A model generated the notes under the pieces. The model did no database searches and was not told the origin of the DNA. It was given only the letters and a program-made list of their open reading frames with translations. Positions 47,657 through 55,836 of a stretch of 56,196 bases of DNA are shown here, piece after piece. How positions within the stretch are numbered: position 1 is the stretch's first letter; each line of letters opens with the position of its first letter. The translations under genes and the position numbers were made by a program. Source of the stretch: CAZWKX01 sp964633975 (GTDB taxonomy: Bacteria; Actinomycetota; Acidimicrobiia; Spongiisociales; UBA11373); contig CAZWKX010000010.1 of assembly GCA_964633975.1 (NCBI GenBank), positions 1-56,196 on the forward strand, in the 5' to 3' direction.

Positions 47657-48502
47657 ATGACAACACAACAAAGGACAGCCGGCATCCCACTGCTGACACG
47701 GCTCCGACGGGTCAGTCTCGGACGCTGGATCATGTACCTGCTGCTCCTCTTCATTGTGCTTCTTGTCGGGCTCGATGCCATCCTCAGATTCGGACTCATC
47801 GACTGGGCGAAGATCCAACGCAACTTCTTCAAGCCCGACATCATGCGCGACATGTTCCCCAAGGTGCTGACCATCGCGGCCAAGAACACCATCATCTACA
47901 CCGCCGCCGCCTTCACCTTCGGCCTCATCCTCGCCCTGATCCTGGCCCTGATGAAGATGTCGACGATCCGGCCCTACCGCTGGTTCGCCAGCGGCTACAT
48001 CGAACTCTTCAGAGGCCTGCCCGCTCTAGTCACCCTCTTCATTATCGCCTTCGGGCTCCCTCTCGCCTTCGATTTCAGGATCCCCGGGGGCATTCTCGGA
48101 AAGGGCACACTGGGTCTGGGCATCGTCGCCGGCGCCTACATGGCCGAGACGATCAGGGCCGGCATCGAGGCGGTGCCCCGCGGCCAAATGGAAGCGGCCA
48201 GGTCGCTGGGTATGCCCAAGCCGACCGCCATGCGGCACATCGTCCTGCCCCAAGCGTTCCGCATCATCATCCCTCCACTCACCAACGAGCTGGTGCTCCT
48301 GATCAAAGACACCTCCCTCTTTTTCGTCATCGGCACCACTCTCGAGAGCAAGGAGCTGACCAAGTTCGGGCGTGACATGATGAACCTGCACCGCAACACC
48401 ACGCCGCTCATCGTCATCGCCTTCGTCTACCTGATCATCACGCTGCCCCTCACCTACATGGTGCGCCGGCTGGAGCGATCCACCGGGAAGGGGAGGATAT
48501 GA
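47657..48502 (+). CDS. Polar amino acid ABC transporter permease (HisM/GlnP family)
   Basis: A 281-residue inner-membrane permease. After a long N-terminal segment with one helix (WIMYLLLLFIVLLVGLDAIL) comes the HisMQ-type core: AAKNTIIYTAAAFTFGLILAL, ELFRGLPALVTLFI, and the ATPase-coupling EAA loop EAARSLGMPKPTAMRHIVLPQAFR. A single permease gene suggests a homodimer. GGAGATC precedes ATG 47657, and its stop overlaps the ATPase start in ATGA. Confidence 0.94.
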   Translation: MTTQQRTAGIPLLTRLRRVSLGRWIMYLLLLFIVLLVGLDAILRFGLIDWAKIQRNFFKPDIMRDMFPKVLTIAAKNTIIYTAAAFTFGLILALILALMKMSTIRPYRWFASGYIELFRGLPALVTLFIIAFGLPLAFDFRIPGGILGKGTLGLGIVAGAYMAETIRAGIEAVPRGQMEAARSLGMPKPTAMRHIVLPQAFRIIIPPLTNELVLLIKDTSLFFVIGTTLESKELTKFGRDMMNLHRNTTPLIVIAFVYLIITLPLTYMVRRLERSTGKGRI

Positions 48503-49239
48503 CCGTCCCTCCCATCCAGATACGCGACCTGCACAAGTACTTCGGGGAACTCGAAGTACTGCGCGGCATCAACTTCAAGGTCGCCTCCGGCGAAGTGGTC
48601 TGCGTGATCGGGCCTTCCGGATCGGGGAAGTCGACGCTGCTGCGCTGCGTCAATCTGCTGGAGACACCGACAGCCGGAACCATTCTCATTGAAGGCGAGG
48701 ACATGACCGCCTGGGGAGCAGTCGTCGACGGCCTGCGGACCAAGATCGGGATGGTGTTCCAGCAGTTCAACCTGTTCCCCCATCTGAACGTGCTGAACAA
48801 CCTCACCATCTCCCAGCGCAAAGTCCTAGGACGCAGAGAGGAAGAAGCCAACGACGTGGCCCGGCGCATGCTGGAACGTGTCGGCCTGCTCGACAAAATC
48901 GAGGAGTACCCGGGCCGGCTTTCCGGAGGGCAGCAGCAGCGGGTGGCGATCGCCCGGGCCCTCTGTATGAACCCGGACATGATGCTGTTCGACGAGCCAA
49001 CCAGCGCCCTCGACCCCGAGCTGATCGGTGAGGTGCTGGATGTAATGCGCTCCCTGGCCGAGGAGGGAATGACCATGCTCGTAGTCACCCACGAGATGGG
49101 GTTCGCCCGCCAGGTGGCGGATCGGGTCGTCTTTATGGATGGGGGGATCATCATGGAGCAGGGCCCGCCCGATGAGCTTCTGCTGAACCCCTCACACGAG
49201 CGCACACAGCGTTTCCTGCGCGCCATACAACACATCTGA
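48499..49239 (+). CDS. Polar amino acid ABC transporter ATP-binding protein
   Basis: A 246-residue ATPase of the GlnQ/HisP family. Walker A is GPSGSGKST, the Q-loop is MVFQQFNLFPHLNVL, the signature is LSGGQQQR, Walker B is MMLFDEPTSALDPE, and the switch is VVTHEMGFAR. It powers amino acid import with the permease and binding protein encoded upstream. The four-base overlap with the permease gene indicates coupled translation. Two inverted repeats follow the gene. Confidence 0.96.
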   Translation: MTVPPIQIRDLHKYFGELEVLRGINFKVASGEVVCVIGPSGSGKSTLLRCVNLLETPTAGTILIEGEDMTAWGAVVDGLRTKIGMVFQQFNLFPHLNVLNNLTISQRKVLGRREEEANDVARRMLERVGLLDKIEEYPGRLSGGQQQRVAIARALCMNPDMMLFDEPTSALDPELIGEVLDVMRSLAEEGMTMLVVTHEMGFARQVADRVVFMDGGIIMEQGPPDELLLNPSHERTQRFLRAIQHI

Positions 49240-49275
49240 CCCTCACCCGCCCGAAGACGGCTGCGGCAAACGAGA

Positions 49276-49294
49276 CCGGCCTGAAACGGGCCGG
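49276..49294 (+). terminator. Possible terminator hairpin after the importer operon
   Basis: CCGGCC-TGAAACG-GGCCGG forms a six-base-pair stem with a seven-base loop 36 bases after the ATPase stop. No T-run follows; such hairpins are common 3' ends in high-GC genomes. Confidence 0.45.
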
Positions 49295-49303
49295 AAACAC
49301 ACC

Positions 49304-49342
49304 GTTGCCCGGCCCGTAACCAAGCGGCAACCGACGGGCAAC
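49304..49342. repeat. Inverted repeat downstream of the importer operon
   Basis: GTTGCCCG (49304-49311) and CGGGCAAC (49335-49342) are perfect complements separated by 23 bases. It could be a second 3' hairpin or a protein-binding site. It lies between the importer operon and the next gene's promoter. Confidence 0.45.
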
Positions 49343-49519
49343 ATCCGCCTCCTACCTTCCGGACCAAACACTGAGCATCCGACCCTCCTTCGGCGTTCAA
49401 CCATCCGCGGCGCCGACATCGGATCCAAAGATGCCCTCCCCAGGGCAAGCCGGGTCGTGGGGGCTGGTTCCCCACGGCCCGGTCTCTTTGCCTTCGTCGG
49501 CCTTCAGCACACCGCCTAG

Positions 49520-49525
49520 TAGCGT
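49520..49525 (+). promoter_or_regulatory. -10 box for a leaderless sulfotransferase gene
   Basis: TAGCGT ends seven bases before ATG 49533, and no Shine-Dalgarno is present. Consistent with leaderless transcription. Confidence 0.45.
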
Positions 49526-49532
49526 GCCGCCC

Positions 49533-50495
49533 ATGGTCCGACGGATCTTCGTGGGCGGCACCGGCCGGAGCGGCACAACCGTCACCGCCCGCCTGCTCGG
49601 CAGCCACCCCGACCTCGAGACCATTCGCTACGAGGTTCGTTTCCACGCCGCCGCCGGCGGTCTCGGCGACCTACTCGAGGGCCGTACCGAGCTGCGCCTC
49701 TTCCTGCCCAGGATGCGCCGCACCTGGTATGCCGGAGGGCCCGAGGGCGGCGGCCTGCACCGGCTCATCTCCGAGGAGGCTTTCGAACGGGCGCTCGAGC
49801 GGTTCTCCGGCCGCTTCGCCTCCAGCCCCTGCGAAGCGGCCCGCTCTCTGATCTCTGATCTTCTCGACCCCTTCGCCGCAGCATGCAGCGGCTGGGTAGA
49901 GCACTCCCCCGAGACCGTGCTCGCCGCAGCGGTCATCACCGAGCTCTTCCCCGAGGCCCTGCTGGTGCACTGCGTACGCGACGGCCGGGACGTGGCCTCG
50001 TCCATCGCGGCCCAATCGTGGGGCCCGGACGACCCCGTGGAGGCGGTCCAGTGGTGGGGGTGGCGCATGGTGTGGGCGGCCCGCGAGACCGCCGCGTGGC
50101 CCCGGGACCGCCACCTCCTGTTCCGCTTTGAGGATCTCCTCGGTGAGCGCCGCGACGAGTGCTACGCCGGACTGCTGCACTTCGCCGGCCTCGGCGAGCA
50201 TCCGGCCACACGTGAGTACTTGGAGACCGAGCTGAGGCACGATCAGCTCCACCTGGGTCGCTGGAAAAACGAGGAGCGGGCCGACGAGATCGATCTCGCC
50301 TACCGGGCGGCCCGGGAGCGCCTGCGCCGCCATCCTCTGGCCAGGCGCTTCGACGCCGTCCTGGGCCCGCTTGAAGCAACCGCCTCAGGGGACCTCACCT
50401 CTGCGACAAACCGGCAACTCATCTACGAGGCCACATCCGAATCCGCCAGGCTCAGAAAGGCGCGCAGCCGGCTGCGCCGGCACCCCGCCGGGTGA
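49533..50495 (+). CDS. Sulfotransferase family protein
   Basis: A 320-residue sulfotransferase. The protein begins almost directly with the 5'-phosphosulfate loop (IFVGGTGRSGTTVTARLLGSH at residues 5-25) and has the 3'-phosphate motif LVHCVRDGRDVASSI; VEHSPETV lies between. The compact N-terminus and the -10 box seven bases upstream support ATG 49533 over the longer open frame. It is not adjacent to other glycan genes, so its acceptor is unknown. It converges with the exonuclease gene. Confidence 0.88.
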   Translation: MVRRIFVGGTGRSGTTVTARLLGSHPDLETIRYEVRFHAAAGGLGDLLEGRTELRLFLPRMRRTWYAGGPEGGGLHRLISEEAFERALERFSGRFASSPCEAARSLISDLLDPFAAACSGWVEHSPETVLAAAVITELFPEALLVHCVRDGRDVASSIAAQSWGPDDPVEAVQWWGWRMVWAARETAAWPRDRHLLFRFEDLLGERRDECYAGLLHFAGLGEHPATREYLETELRHDQLHLGRWKNEERADEIDLAYRAARERLRRHPLARRFDAVLGPLEATASGDLTSATNRQLIYEATSESARLRKARSRLRRHPAG

Positions 50496-50498
50496 GAC

Positions 50499-51368
50499 TC
50501 AATCGATCCAGCGCCTGGGGCGTTCCCGCAGGCTGCCGAACCCCCACCGGTCGCAGAAATCGAGGAACCGCTGCCGCGGCACCCCACGCCATTCGAGGTC
50601 GTCGAGATCGTCATCTATCGGCACGTCGCGGCGCAAGGTGGCGAGGAAGCGATAGACAAGAGCCCCGGCAATGCCGTCCCGCAGAGCGGCGACGAGCCGT
50701 TCGGCCCCCTTCACCCCGGGCTTCCACAGCGCCACCTCGAGAGGAATGAACTCGATGTGGCCGTACTCGGCCAGAGCCAAAGCGGATGACTTGGGACCCC
50801 AGCCGGGCAGCCCCGGCAAGCCGTCTGCACTGTCGCCGACCAAGGCCAAATAGTCGGGTATCGACTCGGGAGCGACTCCGAACTTGGCCCAGACCCCCTC
50901 CTCGTCGATAAAGGCTCCCCGCCTGCGGTCGTAGCCCACCACCTTTGCTCCGCGAACGCATTGGGCCAAGTCCTTGTCCGGCGACAGCATGACCACCTGC
51001 TCCACCTGGTCGGCGTACTTCGCCGCCGCCGAAGCGATGGCGTCGTCCGCCTCGTACTCCACCATGCGCCACACCACGACGCCGATGGCCTCGAGGCCCT
51101 CCTCGGCGTGGGGGAACTGGGCCAGCAGCTCCGCGGGCACTCCGGCCTCCGTCTTGTAGGCCGGGAAGAGCTCGTTGCGGAACGAGCGGATCTCAGAGTC
51201 GAACGCCGCGCCCAGGTGGGTGACGCCTTCCTCTTGCAGCAGATTCAGCGTGCTCGCCATGAGCCCGTGAACGGCGCCGATCTCCAACCCGTCGGGAGCT
51301 CGGCGCGGCGGCGCCCCGAAGTAGGAGCGGAACAGCTCATACGTCCCGTCGAGCAGGTGGAGGCGCAC
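50499..51368 (-). CDS. 5'-3' exonuclease (DNA polymerase I N-terminal type)
   Basis: A 289-residue stand-alone FEN-like nuclease, of the kind that removes RNA primers and flaps. Metal-binding and core motifs are present: LLDGTYELFRSYFG, FRNELFPAYK, YEADDAIAS, LSPDKDLAQ, and the helix-hairpin-helix region GDSADGLPGLPGWGPKS. No polymerase domain follows. It starts at GTG 51368 with a TAGCAT box six bases upstream, indicating a leaderless transcript. Confidence 0.93.
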   Translation of the reverse strand: MRLHLLDGTYELFRSYFGAPPRRAPDGLEIGAVHGLMASTLNLLQEEGVTHLGAAFDSEIRSFRNELFPAYKTEAGVPAELLAQFPHAEEGLEAIGVVVWRMVEYEADDAIASAAAKYADQVEQVVMLSPDKDLAQCVRGAKVVGYDRRRGAFIDEEGVWAKFGVAPESIPDYLALVGDSADGLPGLPGWGPKSSALALAEYGHIEFIPLEVALWKPGVKGAERLVAALRDGIAGALVYRFLATLRRDVPIDDDLDDLEWRGVPRQRFLDFCDRWGFGSLRERPRRWID

Positions 51369-51374
51369 GACCCG

Positions 51375-51380
51375 ATGCTA
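51375..51380 (-). promoter_or_regulatory. -10 box for the leaderless exonuclease gene
   Basis: On the minus strand TAGCAT lies six bases before GTG 51368. No clear -35. Confidence 0.45.
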
Positions 51381-51512
51381 CCGACGGCGCTCGAACGGGA
51401 ACCGGGCGGAAAGCCGGTGCGACCTCGGCGTCCCCGGCTCCGCCGGATCCCTCCTCGGCATCTGCGCCTTCGTCGTCGGCAGTCGCCCGTCGCGCCGAGC
51501 CCGGCTCCAAGC

Positions 51513-51518
51513 TACGCT
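51513..51518 (+). promoter_or_regulatory. -10 box for the leaderless gene at 51525
   Basis: TACGCT ends six bases before ATG 51525, with no ribosome-binding site between them. Confidence 0.45.
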
Positions 51519-51524
51519 CGACGT

Positions 51525-52067
51525 ATGAACGGGCGTGTGGTGAGAAACCCGGTGGTGATAGGCGACTGTCGCTTCGAAAGCCGCTTCTTTTCGAACCGCT
51601 GGCGCCTCGTTCAACGGGACGCGGTCATCGCCGAGCTGCGCCGCATGCCCAGCCGGCACATGACGATGCTCCATCTCCCCGACCAGCAACCGGTGGAGCT
51701 GCGTCCGGCCAGATGGGGAACCGTCATCGCCGCCGATCCCGACGGGAACGAGCGCGGGCGGATCGAGCGGCAATCGTGGTGGGGCCGCCGCTGGGAGATC
51801 AGCGGATCCGGCTTCGCCTGTGCCCTCACCAGCGATCCCCTGCCCCGGCGCTGGACCTTGCGGTTCGGCACCGAGCCGGTGGCTCGACTCTCGGGCACCC
51901 CCTGGTCGTACAACCAGCTCGCCGTGCACACCGATGTCGCCGTGCCGGTGACCGCACTCGCCCTCGCCTGGCACGTGCTCGCCCGCCCTTGGGAGGCGGC
52001 GGCTGCCCCGGGCGCCTTGATTCCAGTCCGCAGGGAGTCCTTCCGGATCATCAGCGACCATGGCTGA
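51525..52067 (+). CDS. Hypothetical protein
   Basis: A 180-residue cytoplasmic protein without membrane segments. It is rich in Arg and Trp and appears mostly beta-stranded (FFSNRWRLVQRDAVIAELRR, RQSWWGRRWEISGSG, RRWTLRFGTEPVARLSG). The strand-turn pattern recalls LURP-one/scramblase-like tubby folds, but I cannot assign it. ATG 51525 follows a -10 box at six bases. The gene overlaps the rhodanese-type sulfurtransferase start by eight bases, so the two are probably one transcription unit. Confidence 0.75.
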   Translation: MNGRVVRNPVVIGDCRFESRFFSNRWRLVQRDAVIAELRRMPSRHMTMLHLPDQQPVELRPARWGTVIAADPDGNERGRIERQSWWGRRWEISGSGFACALTSDPLPRRWTLRFGTEPVARLSGTPWSYNQLAVHTDVAVPVTALALAWHVLARPWEAAAAPGALIPVRRESFRIISDHG

Positions 52068-52902
52068 AGCCCCGCTCATCTCGGCCGACGAAACCGCCGG
52101 AAGACTCGATGATCCTCGGCTTCGACTCGCCGACACCCGCTGGTACTTGACAGAGCCGCGCCGGGGCCGCCAGGAGTACGTCGCCGCCCATCTGCCCGGT
52201 GCCGTCTACGTGGATCTCGAAGCCCATCTCAGCGGGCTCACCGGCCCCGGCCGGCATCCGCTGCCGGAGCCGGACGAGTTCGCCGTCACGATGGGAGCGC
52301 TGGGCATCGGCGACGAACACGATTTGGTGGTCTACGACCACCGGGGCGGGGCCATAGCCGCACGGCTCTGGTGGCAAATGCGCAGCATCGGTCATCACCG
52401 GGTCCAAGTCCTCGACGGTGGCATGCCGGCGTGGATCGAGGCCGGCCATGCGGTCACCTCACTGCCCGGCCTGCCGGCGCCGGCCCACATGACGGTTCGA
52501 CCCGGTCCCACCCGCACCATCGACCGCGAGGCGCTCGTGCACCGGCTCGACGAGGTCACCCTCCTCGACGCCAGGAACCCTGAGCGCTATCGAGGCGAGG
52601 AAGAGCCAATCGACCCCGTCGCCGGCCACATCCCCGGAGCACTGAACGCTCCACTCGAAGACAACCTCGGTCCCGACGGGCGTTTCCTCGACCCCGGTAG
52701 CCTGGCCGGTCGCTACCGGTCCCTCGGTGCGGACCATGACGACGTCGTCGTGTCGTGCGGTAGCGGAGTCACCGCTTGCCATCTTGCGCTGGCCATGACC
52801 ATCGCCGGGCTGCCGGAGCCGATGCTCTATCCGGGATCGTGGAGCGACTGGTGCACCGCCGGCATGCCGGCGGCCACCGGTTCCGAGCCCGGTCGCCTCT
52901 AG
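52060..52902 (+). CDS. Two-domain rhodanese-like sulfurtransferase
   Basis: A 280-residue thiosulfate/3-mercaptopyruvate sulfurtransferase. The first domain is a non-catalytic rhodanese fold (RLADTRWYL, HLPGAVYVDLEAHL, VVYDHRGG with Asp where the active Cys would be). The second carries the catalytic Cys in VVSCGSGVTACHLALAM. Substrate loops CGSGVTA are closer to the mercaptopyruvate type than to CRKGxT of classic rhodanese. It transfers sulfane sulfur to cyanide or thiols. Confidence 0.94.
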   Translation: MAEAPLISADETAGRLDDPRLRLADTRWYLTEPRRGRQEYVAAHLPGAVYVDLEAHLSGLTGPGRHPLPEPDEFAVTMGALGIGDEHDLVVYDHRGGAIAARLWWQMRSIGHHRVQVLDGGMPAWIEAGHAVTSLPGLPAPAHMTVRPGPTRTIDREALVHRLDEVTLLDARNPERYRGEEEPIDPVAGHIPGALNAPLEDNLGPDGRFLDPGSLAGRYRSLGADHDDVVVSCGSGVTACHLALAMTIAGLPEPMLYPGSWSDWCTAGMPAATGSEPGRL

Positions 52903-53251
52903 CCCATTGCTCGGACAGGTTGGCGATCGCCGCCTGGAAGGTCGGCGCAAGCTCCCCCAGGAAGAAGATCGTGGTCTCGTCCGGCGGCAGCGTGACCTGT
53001 AGCCACCTGCGGTGCAGACGACAAGAGTCCAAGATTCAGAATGCAGATGCCGCTACACCGACTCTGAACTCCCCCAGCGCCAGCATCGAGCCGACGACGC
53101 GCGGTGGGCCGGGTGGGAATCGAACCAGCTCACAGAGCGCCGGGCCCCAGGCCCGGCACCACGGAGCGAACGCTTCCAGACCGAAAAGGGCTGGAAGCGG
53201 AGCGACCGTCGCCGAAGGCAACCAAAGGCCTCGCCACCAGCCTCGCGCAAG
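52903..53251. other. Intergenic region with a tRNA 3'-end fragment and a decayed reading frame
   Basis: No intact gene is supported. Bases 53104-53126 repeat the 3' end of the tRNA-Lys gene (53251-53273). On the minus strand one frame between about 53221 and 52880, broken by a stop at 53036-53038, has protein-like composition (e.g. LPPDETTIFFLGELAPTFQAA), perhaps a gene remnant. Plus-strand frames here contain the false motif GRVGIEP produced by tRNA complements. Confidence 0.4.
53104..53126. repeat. Partial copy of the tRNA-Lys 3' end
   Basis: A 23-base perfect direct repeat of 53251-53273 covering the discriminator base, the 3' acceptor strand and half of the T arm. The rest of the tRNA is not duplicated. 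Such copies often mark past integration at a tRNA gene. Confidence 0.7.
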
Positions 53252-53324
53252 TGGGCCGGGTGGGAATCGAACCCACAGCCTTCGGGTTAAAAGCCCGCTG
53301 CTCTGCCAATTGAGCTATCGGCCC
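53252..53324 (-). tRNA. tRNA-Lys(UUU)
   Basis: A 73-base cloverleaf on the minus strand: acceptor GGGCCGA/CCGGCCC, D arm GCTC...GAGC, anticodon loop CTTTTAA with anticodon TTT, T arm GTGGG-TTCGATT-CCCAC and discriminator A. The CCA end is not encoded. Two stem positions do not pair: A7 with C66 and G27 with A43. All invariant loop bases look normal, so I take it as functional. Confidence 0.93.
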
Positions 53325-53459
53325 AAGGTGAAGGTAGCAGCCAACCAATTCGACAAGGCTCGGCGCGTGTCCTCCACCGCCCGGTGGACCTACCCGCCCT
53401 GCTCCCTAGGGACGCCCACACACGGCCGCCGCATCCACAGCAGATCCGGCGCCGAGCGG

Positions 53460-53465
53460 TACGCT
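53460..53465 (+). promoter_or_regulatory. Possible -10 box for the 53521 lipoprotein gene
   Basis: TACGCT lies 55 bases before ATG 53521. No clear -35. Confidence 0.3.
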
Positions 53466-53520
53466 GCATCTGCACCCTCGCACATCCTGGACACACGCCA
53501 GAAGATGAGCCGCACATCCG

Positions 53521-54009
53521 ATGAGAGCAACCCGAATCTGGAACGTAGACCGAAACCCGTTGGACGGAACGGAGAAGACGACGCCGACTCGAGGCCTCTG
53601 CTTGACGCTGCTGGCCGTTGTCATGGCGGCCTCCGCCTGCGCCGGAACCGACACGGGAGCCACCACAACCACGTCACAGATCAACACGGGAAGCACCACG
53701 TTTGCTCTCGGTATCGCCGACACCGGGAGGCGGCTGCTCGTACGGCCCGGAGACGAGGTGATAGTCCGCCTGCCCATCGCCGGCCTCGATGATGCCGACT
53801 GGCTGCTCGTCGCCCCACCTGATCCTTCCGTGCTCGGCGGCGGCGACAACCTCCGGTTCTATCCATCCACGCCGGAGCAGGGTGAGGCCTTTCACGAGTT
53901 CACCTTCATCGCGGTCGGCCCCGGGGAAGCAACGGTCTCCCTGCGCCAAGGTTCGGATTCCACCGAGGCCCCGAGCCTGTCGTTCACCGTCGAGGTCGTA
54001 GAACCGTAG
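53521..54009 (+). CDS. Putative lipoprotein with a chagasin-like beta domain
   Basis: A 162-residue protein. After 24 mostly polar residues comes a lipoprotein signal (LCLTLLAVVMAASAC, Cys at residue 40) and a Thr-rich linker. The C-terminal 90 residues are a small beta domain: LLVRPGDEVIVRLPIAG, ADWLLVAPPDPSVL, FHEFTFIAVGPGEATVSLR. This strand order resembles chagasin-type inhibitors of cysteine proteases, but the inhibitory NPTTGY loop is absent, so the assignment is tentative and inhibition is doubtful. The start could lie closer to the signal peptide. It is 54 bases upstream of the RTX-SpoIID gene. Confidence 0.7.
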   Translation: MRATRIWNVDRNPLDGTEKTTPTRGLCLTLLAVVMAASACAGTDTGATTTTSQINTGSTTFALGIADTGRRLLVRPGDEVIVRLPIAGLDDADWLLVAPPDPSVLGGGDNLRFYPSTPEQGEAFHEFTFIAVGPGEATVSLRQGSDSTEAPSLSFTVEVVEP

Positions 54010-54036
54010 CCACTCTGCAGTAATCCCAGCCTGCGG

Positions 54037-54042
54037 TAGGGT
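54037..54042 (+). promoter_or_regulatory. Possible -10 box for the RTX-SpoIID gene
   Basis: TAGGGT lies 21 bases before ATG 54064; no strong ribosome-binding site is visible in the short leader. Confidence 0.35.
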
Positions 54043-54063
54043 TTCCTTCTCCATCCAGCTCCC

Positions 54064-55791
54064 ATGCCCAGAACTCTCCGCCCTCTTTTCGCCGCGATCG
54101 TCCTCGCTGCCGCCGGTCTCCCCATACCCACGGCTCGAGCCGCCACGGCAGAGTGCCTGGGCGAGCCGGCGACGATCGTCGGCACCAGCGGAGACGACGT
54201 GCTCGTCGGAACGCAGGGACGCGACGTCATCCTGGCCCGCGGCGGCGATGACGTCATTCGCGGCCTCGGCGGTCGCGACCTGATCTGCGCCGGCCCTGGC
54301 CACGACTTTGTCCTCGCCGGAAGGGGAGACGACATCGTGCAGGGTGGCCTCGGCCGAGACACGCTCTACGGCGGCCCCGGAGACGACATCCTGCGCGGCA
54401 GCAGAGGCGCCGACCTCCTCGCCGGCGGATCCGGAGACGATCTCCTCGCCGGCGGAACCGGCGGCGACGAGCTGATCGGCGACGGGGGCAACGACATCCT
54501 GAGCGGCGGCGGCAGAAGAGACACTCTCGACGGCGGAATCGGAGCCGACTCGTACAGCGGCGGCGCCGGAGCCGACGACCTCCTGGAACTCCACGCGCAG
54601 GACCGGGACCTCGACGAAGGGACCTCCGCCGGGGCAGGGGACCGCCGCCTGTACGAGTCCGTCACAGTCCGGTCTTTGGACGGCTGGGTGTCATGGGGAT
54701 CGCAGCGCCACAGCGGAAGCATGGAGGTCCGTCTCCACAGTGACGGCCTGGTGCTCGTCGAACACGTCGCCCCGGAGACCTATCTGCTCGGCATCGACGA
54801 GGTCCCCTATCTGTGGCCGGAGGCGAGCCTCCGGGCCCAGGTCGTCGCGGCGCGCACCTATTTGGCGAACCTGGTCTCGAATCCCCGCTGGGGCTACCAG
54901 GCGACGTACGGATTCGACATCTGTGCCACCGCCTCCTGCCAGGTGTATCGGGGCGCAGGCCGTGTCGAAGGCACGAGCGGCGATCGCTGGGCCGCCGCAG
55001 TGGCCGCAACCACGGGTGAAATCCTCCTCTACGGCGGCCGACCCGCCGCAGCCTTGTACCACTCGACCGCAGGCTCGTCGACACGCTCCATCCAGGACGT
55101 GTGGCCTGGATCCTCGGCTACTCCATACCTACAGGCCGTGCCGGTGGACCCACCTGAGAACTCGCCGTTCACCTCCTGGCATTACACGCTGCCTCTCGAC
55201 GCGCTGGTCGAGATCATGCGAGCCGGAGGCATCCCGCTCGGTGGGGTTGATCAGGTGCGGACGACCGTCACAGAGGACGGCGGCGGCCCTTATCGGGTAC
55301 GTTTCCAAACCGACACCGGCGTCGTCGAGGTGAACATCAACGAGGTCCAGGCGGCCCTGAACGTCCACGGCCCTCGACTGTACCCCGAGCTTCTGCCGGC
55401 CTTCCGGCCCGACGGCTACCGATACCCCCAGGTCGCGCTCTCGCCGACCTTCACCGTCCGCTCCTCGGCCAACGGCACCGTCTCCGTCAACGGCGAGGGG
55501 TGGGGGCACCAGCTGGGCATGAGCCAATACGGCGCCCAAGCTATGGCTTTCAACGGCTCCTCCTATCGTGACATCCTCGCTCATTTCTACTCGGGTCTCA
55601 CCCCCGTAGTGGACCCCGGTTTCCTCCCCGACGAGGTCGCCGTCGGCCTCGCCTGGTCACGCCAGAGCATCGAACTCCAGGCGAACCGACTCGTCGTGGC
55701 AAGCCCGAGAGGGACCGTGCTGAGCGACGCCGCCGGGGTCCTGCGCCTCGAAGCCACCGGCAGCGGCTACGTTCAACTCGTCGTCCAGTAG
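54064..55791 (+). CDS. Secreted RTX-repeat protein with a SpoIID/LytB domain
   Basis: A 575-residue exported protein. The signal peptide spans about residues 1-26 (LFAAIVLAAAGLPIPTARA). From Cys31 to about residue 175 there are RTX Ca2+-binding repeats that begin CLGEPATIVG and include a second Cys 44 residues later (RDLIC). Residues 205-520 are a SpoIID/LytB domain: LRAQVVAARTYLANL, YHSTAGSSTRSIQDVW, and GEGWGHQLGMSQYGAQAMA. SpoIID is a peptidoglycan lytic transglycosylase in spore formers and LytB an amidase enhancer. Here it may trim or bind wall glycans, positioned by the RTX part. The combination is unusual. Confidence 0.92.
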   Translation: MPRTLRPLFAAIVLAAAGLPIPTARAATAECLGEPATIVGTSGDDVLVGTQGRDVILARGGDDVIRGLGGRDLICAGPGHDFVLAGRGDDIVQGGLGRDTLYGGPGDDILRGSRGADLLAGGSGDDLLAGGTGGDELIGDGGNDILSGGGRRDTLDGGIGADSYSGGAGADDLLELHAQDRDLDEGTSAGAGDRRLYESVTVRSLDGWVSWGSQRHSGSMEVRLHSDGLVLVEHVAPETYLLGIDEVPYLWPEASLRAQVVAARTYLANLVSNPRWGYQATYGFDICATASCQVYRGAGRVEGTSGDRWAAAVAATTGEILLYGGRPAAALYHSTAGSSTRSIQDVWPGSSATPYLQAVPVDPPENSPFTSWHYTLPLDALVEIMRAGGIPLGGVDQVRTTVTEDGGGPYRVRFQTDTGVVEVNINEVQAALNVHGPRLYPELLPAFRPDGYRYPQVALSPTFTVRSSANGTVSVNGEGWGHQLGMSQYGAQAMAFNGSSYRDILAHFYSGLTPVVDPGFLPDEVAVGLAWSRQSIELQANRLVVASPRGTVLSDAAGVLRLEATGSGYVQLVVQ

Positions 55792-55806
55792 TGCCGGCTC
55801 CGCCGG

Positions 55807-55812
55807 TACTCT
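55807..55812 (+). promoter_or_regulatory. Possible -10 box for the 55837 lipoprotein gene
   Basis: TACTCT lies 24 bases before ATG 55837, which has GAGGAAAC as ribosome-binding site. A short CCGGC-TCC-GCCGG hairpin (55794-55806) directly precedes it and may end the upstream transcript. Confidence 0.4.
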
Positions 55813-55836
55813 GACCCGACAAACAAGCGAGGAAAC

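Noticed and set aside
53012..53313. Short plus-strand frames containing the motif GRVGIEP
   Set aside because: This motif is a known artefact of translating the complement of tRNA 3' ends; the tRNA-Lys gene and its partial copy explain both occurrences.
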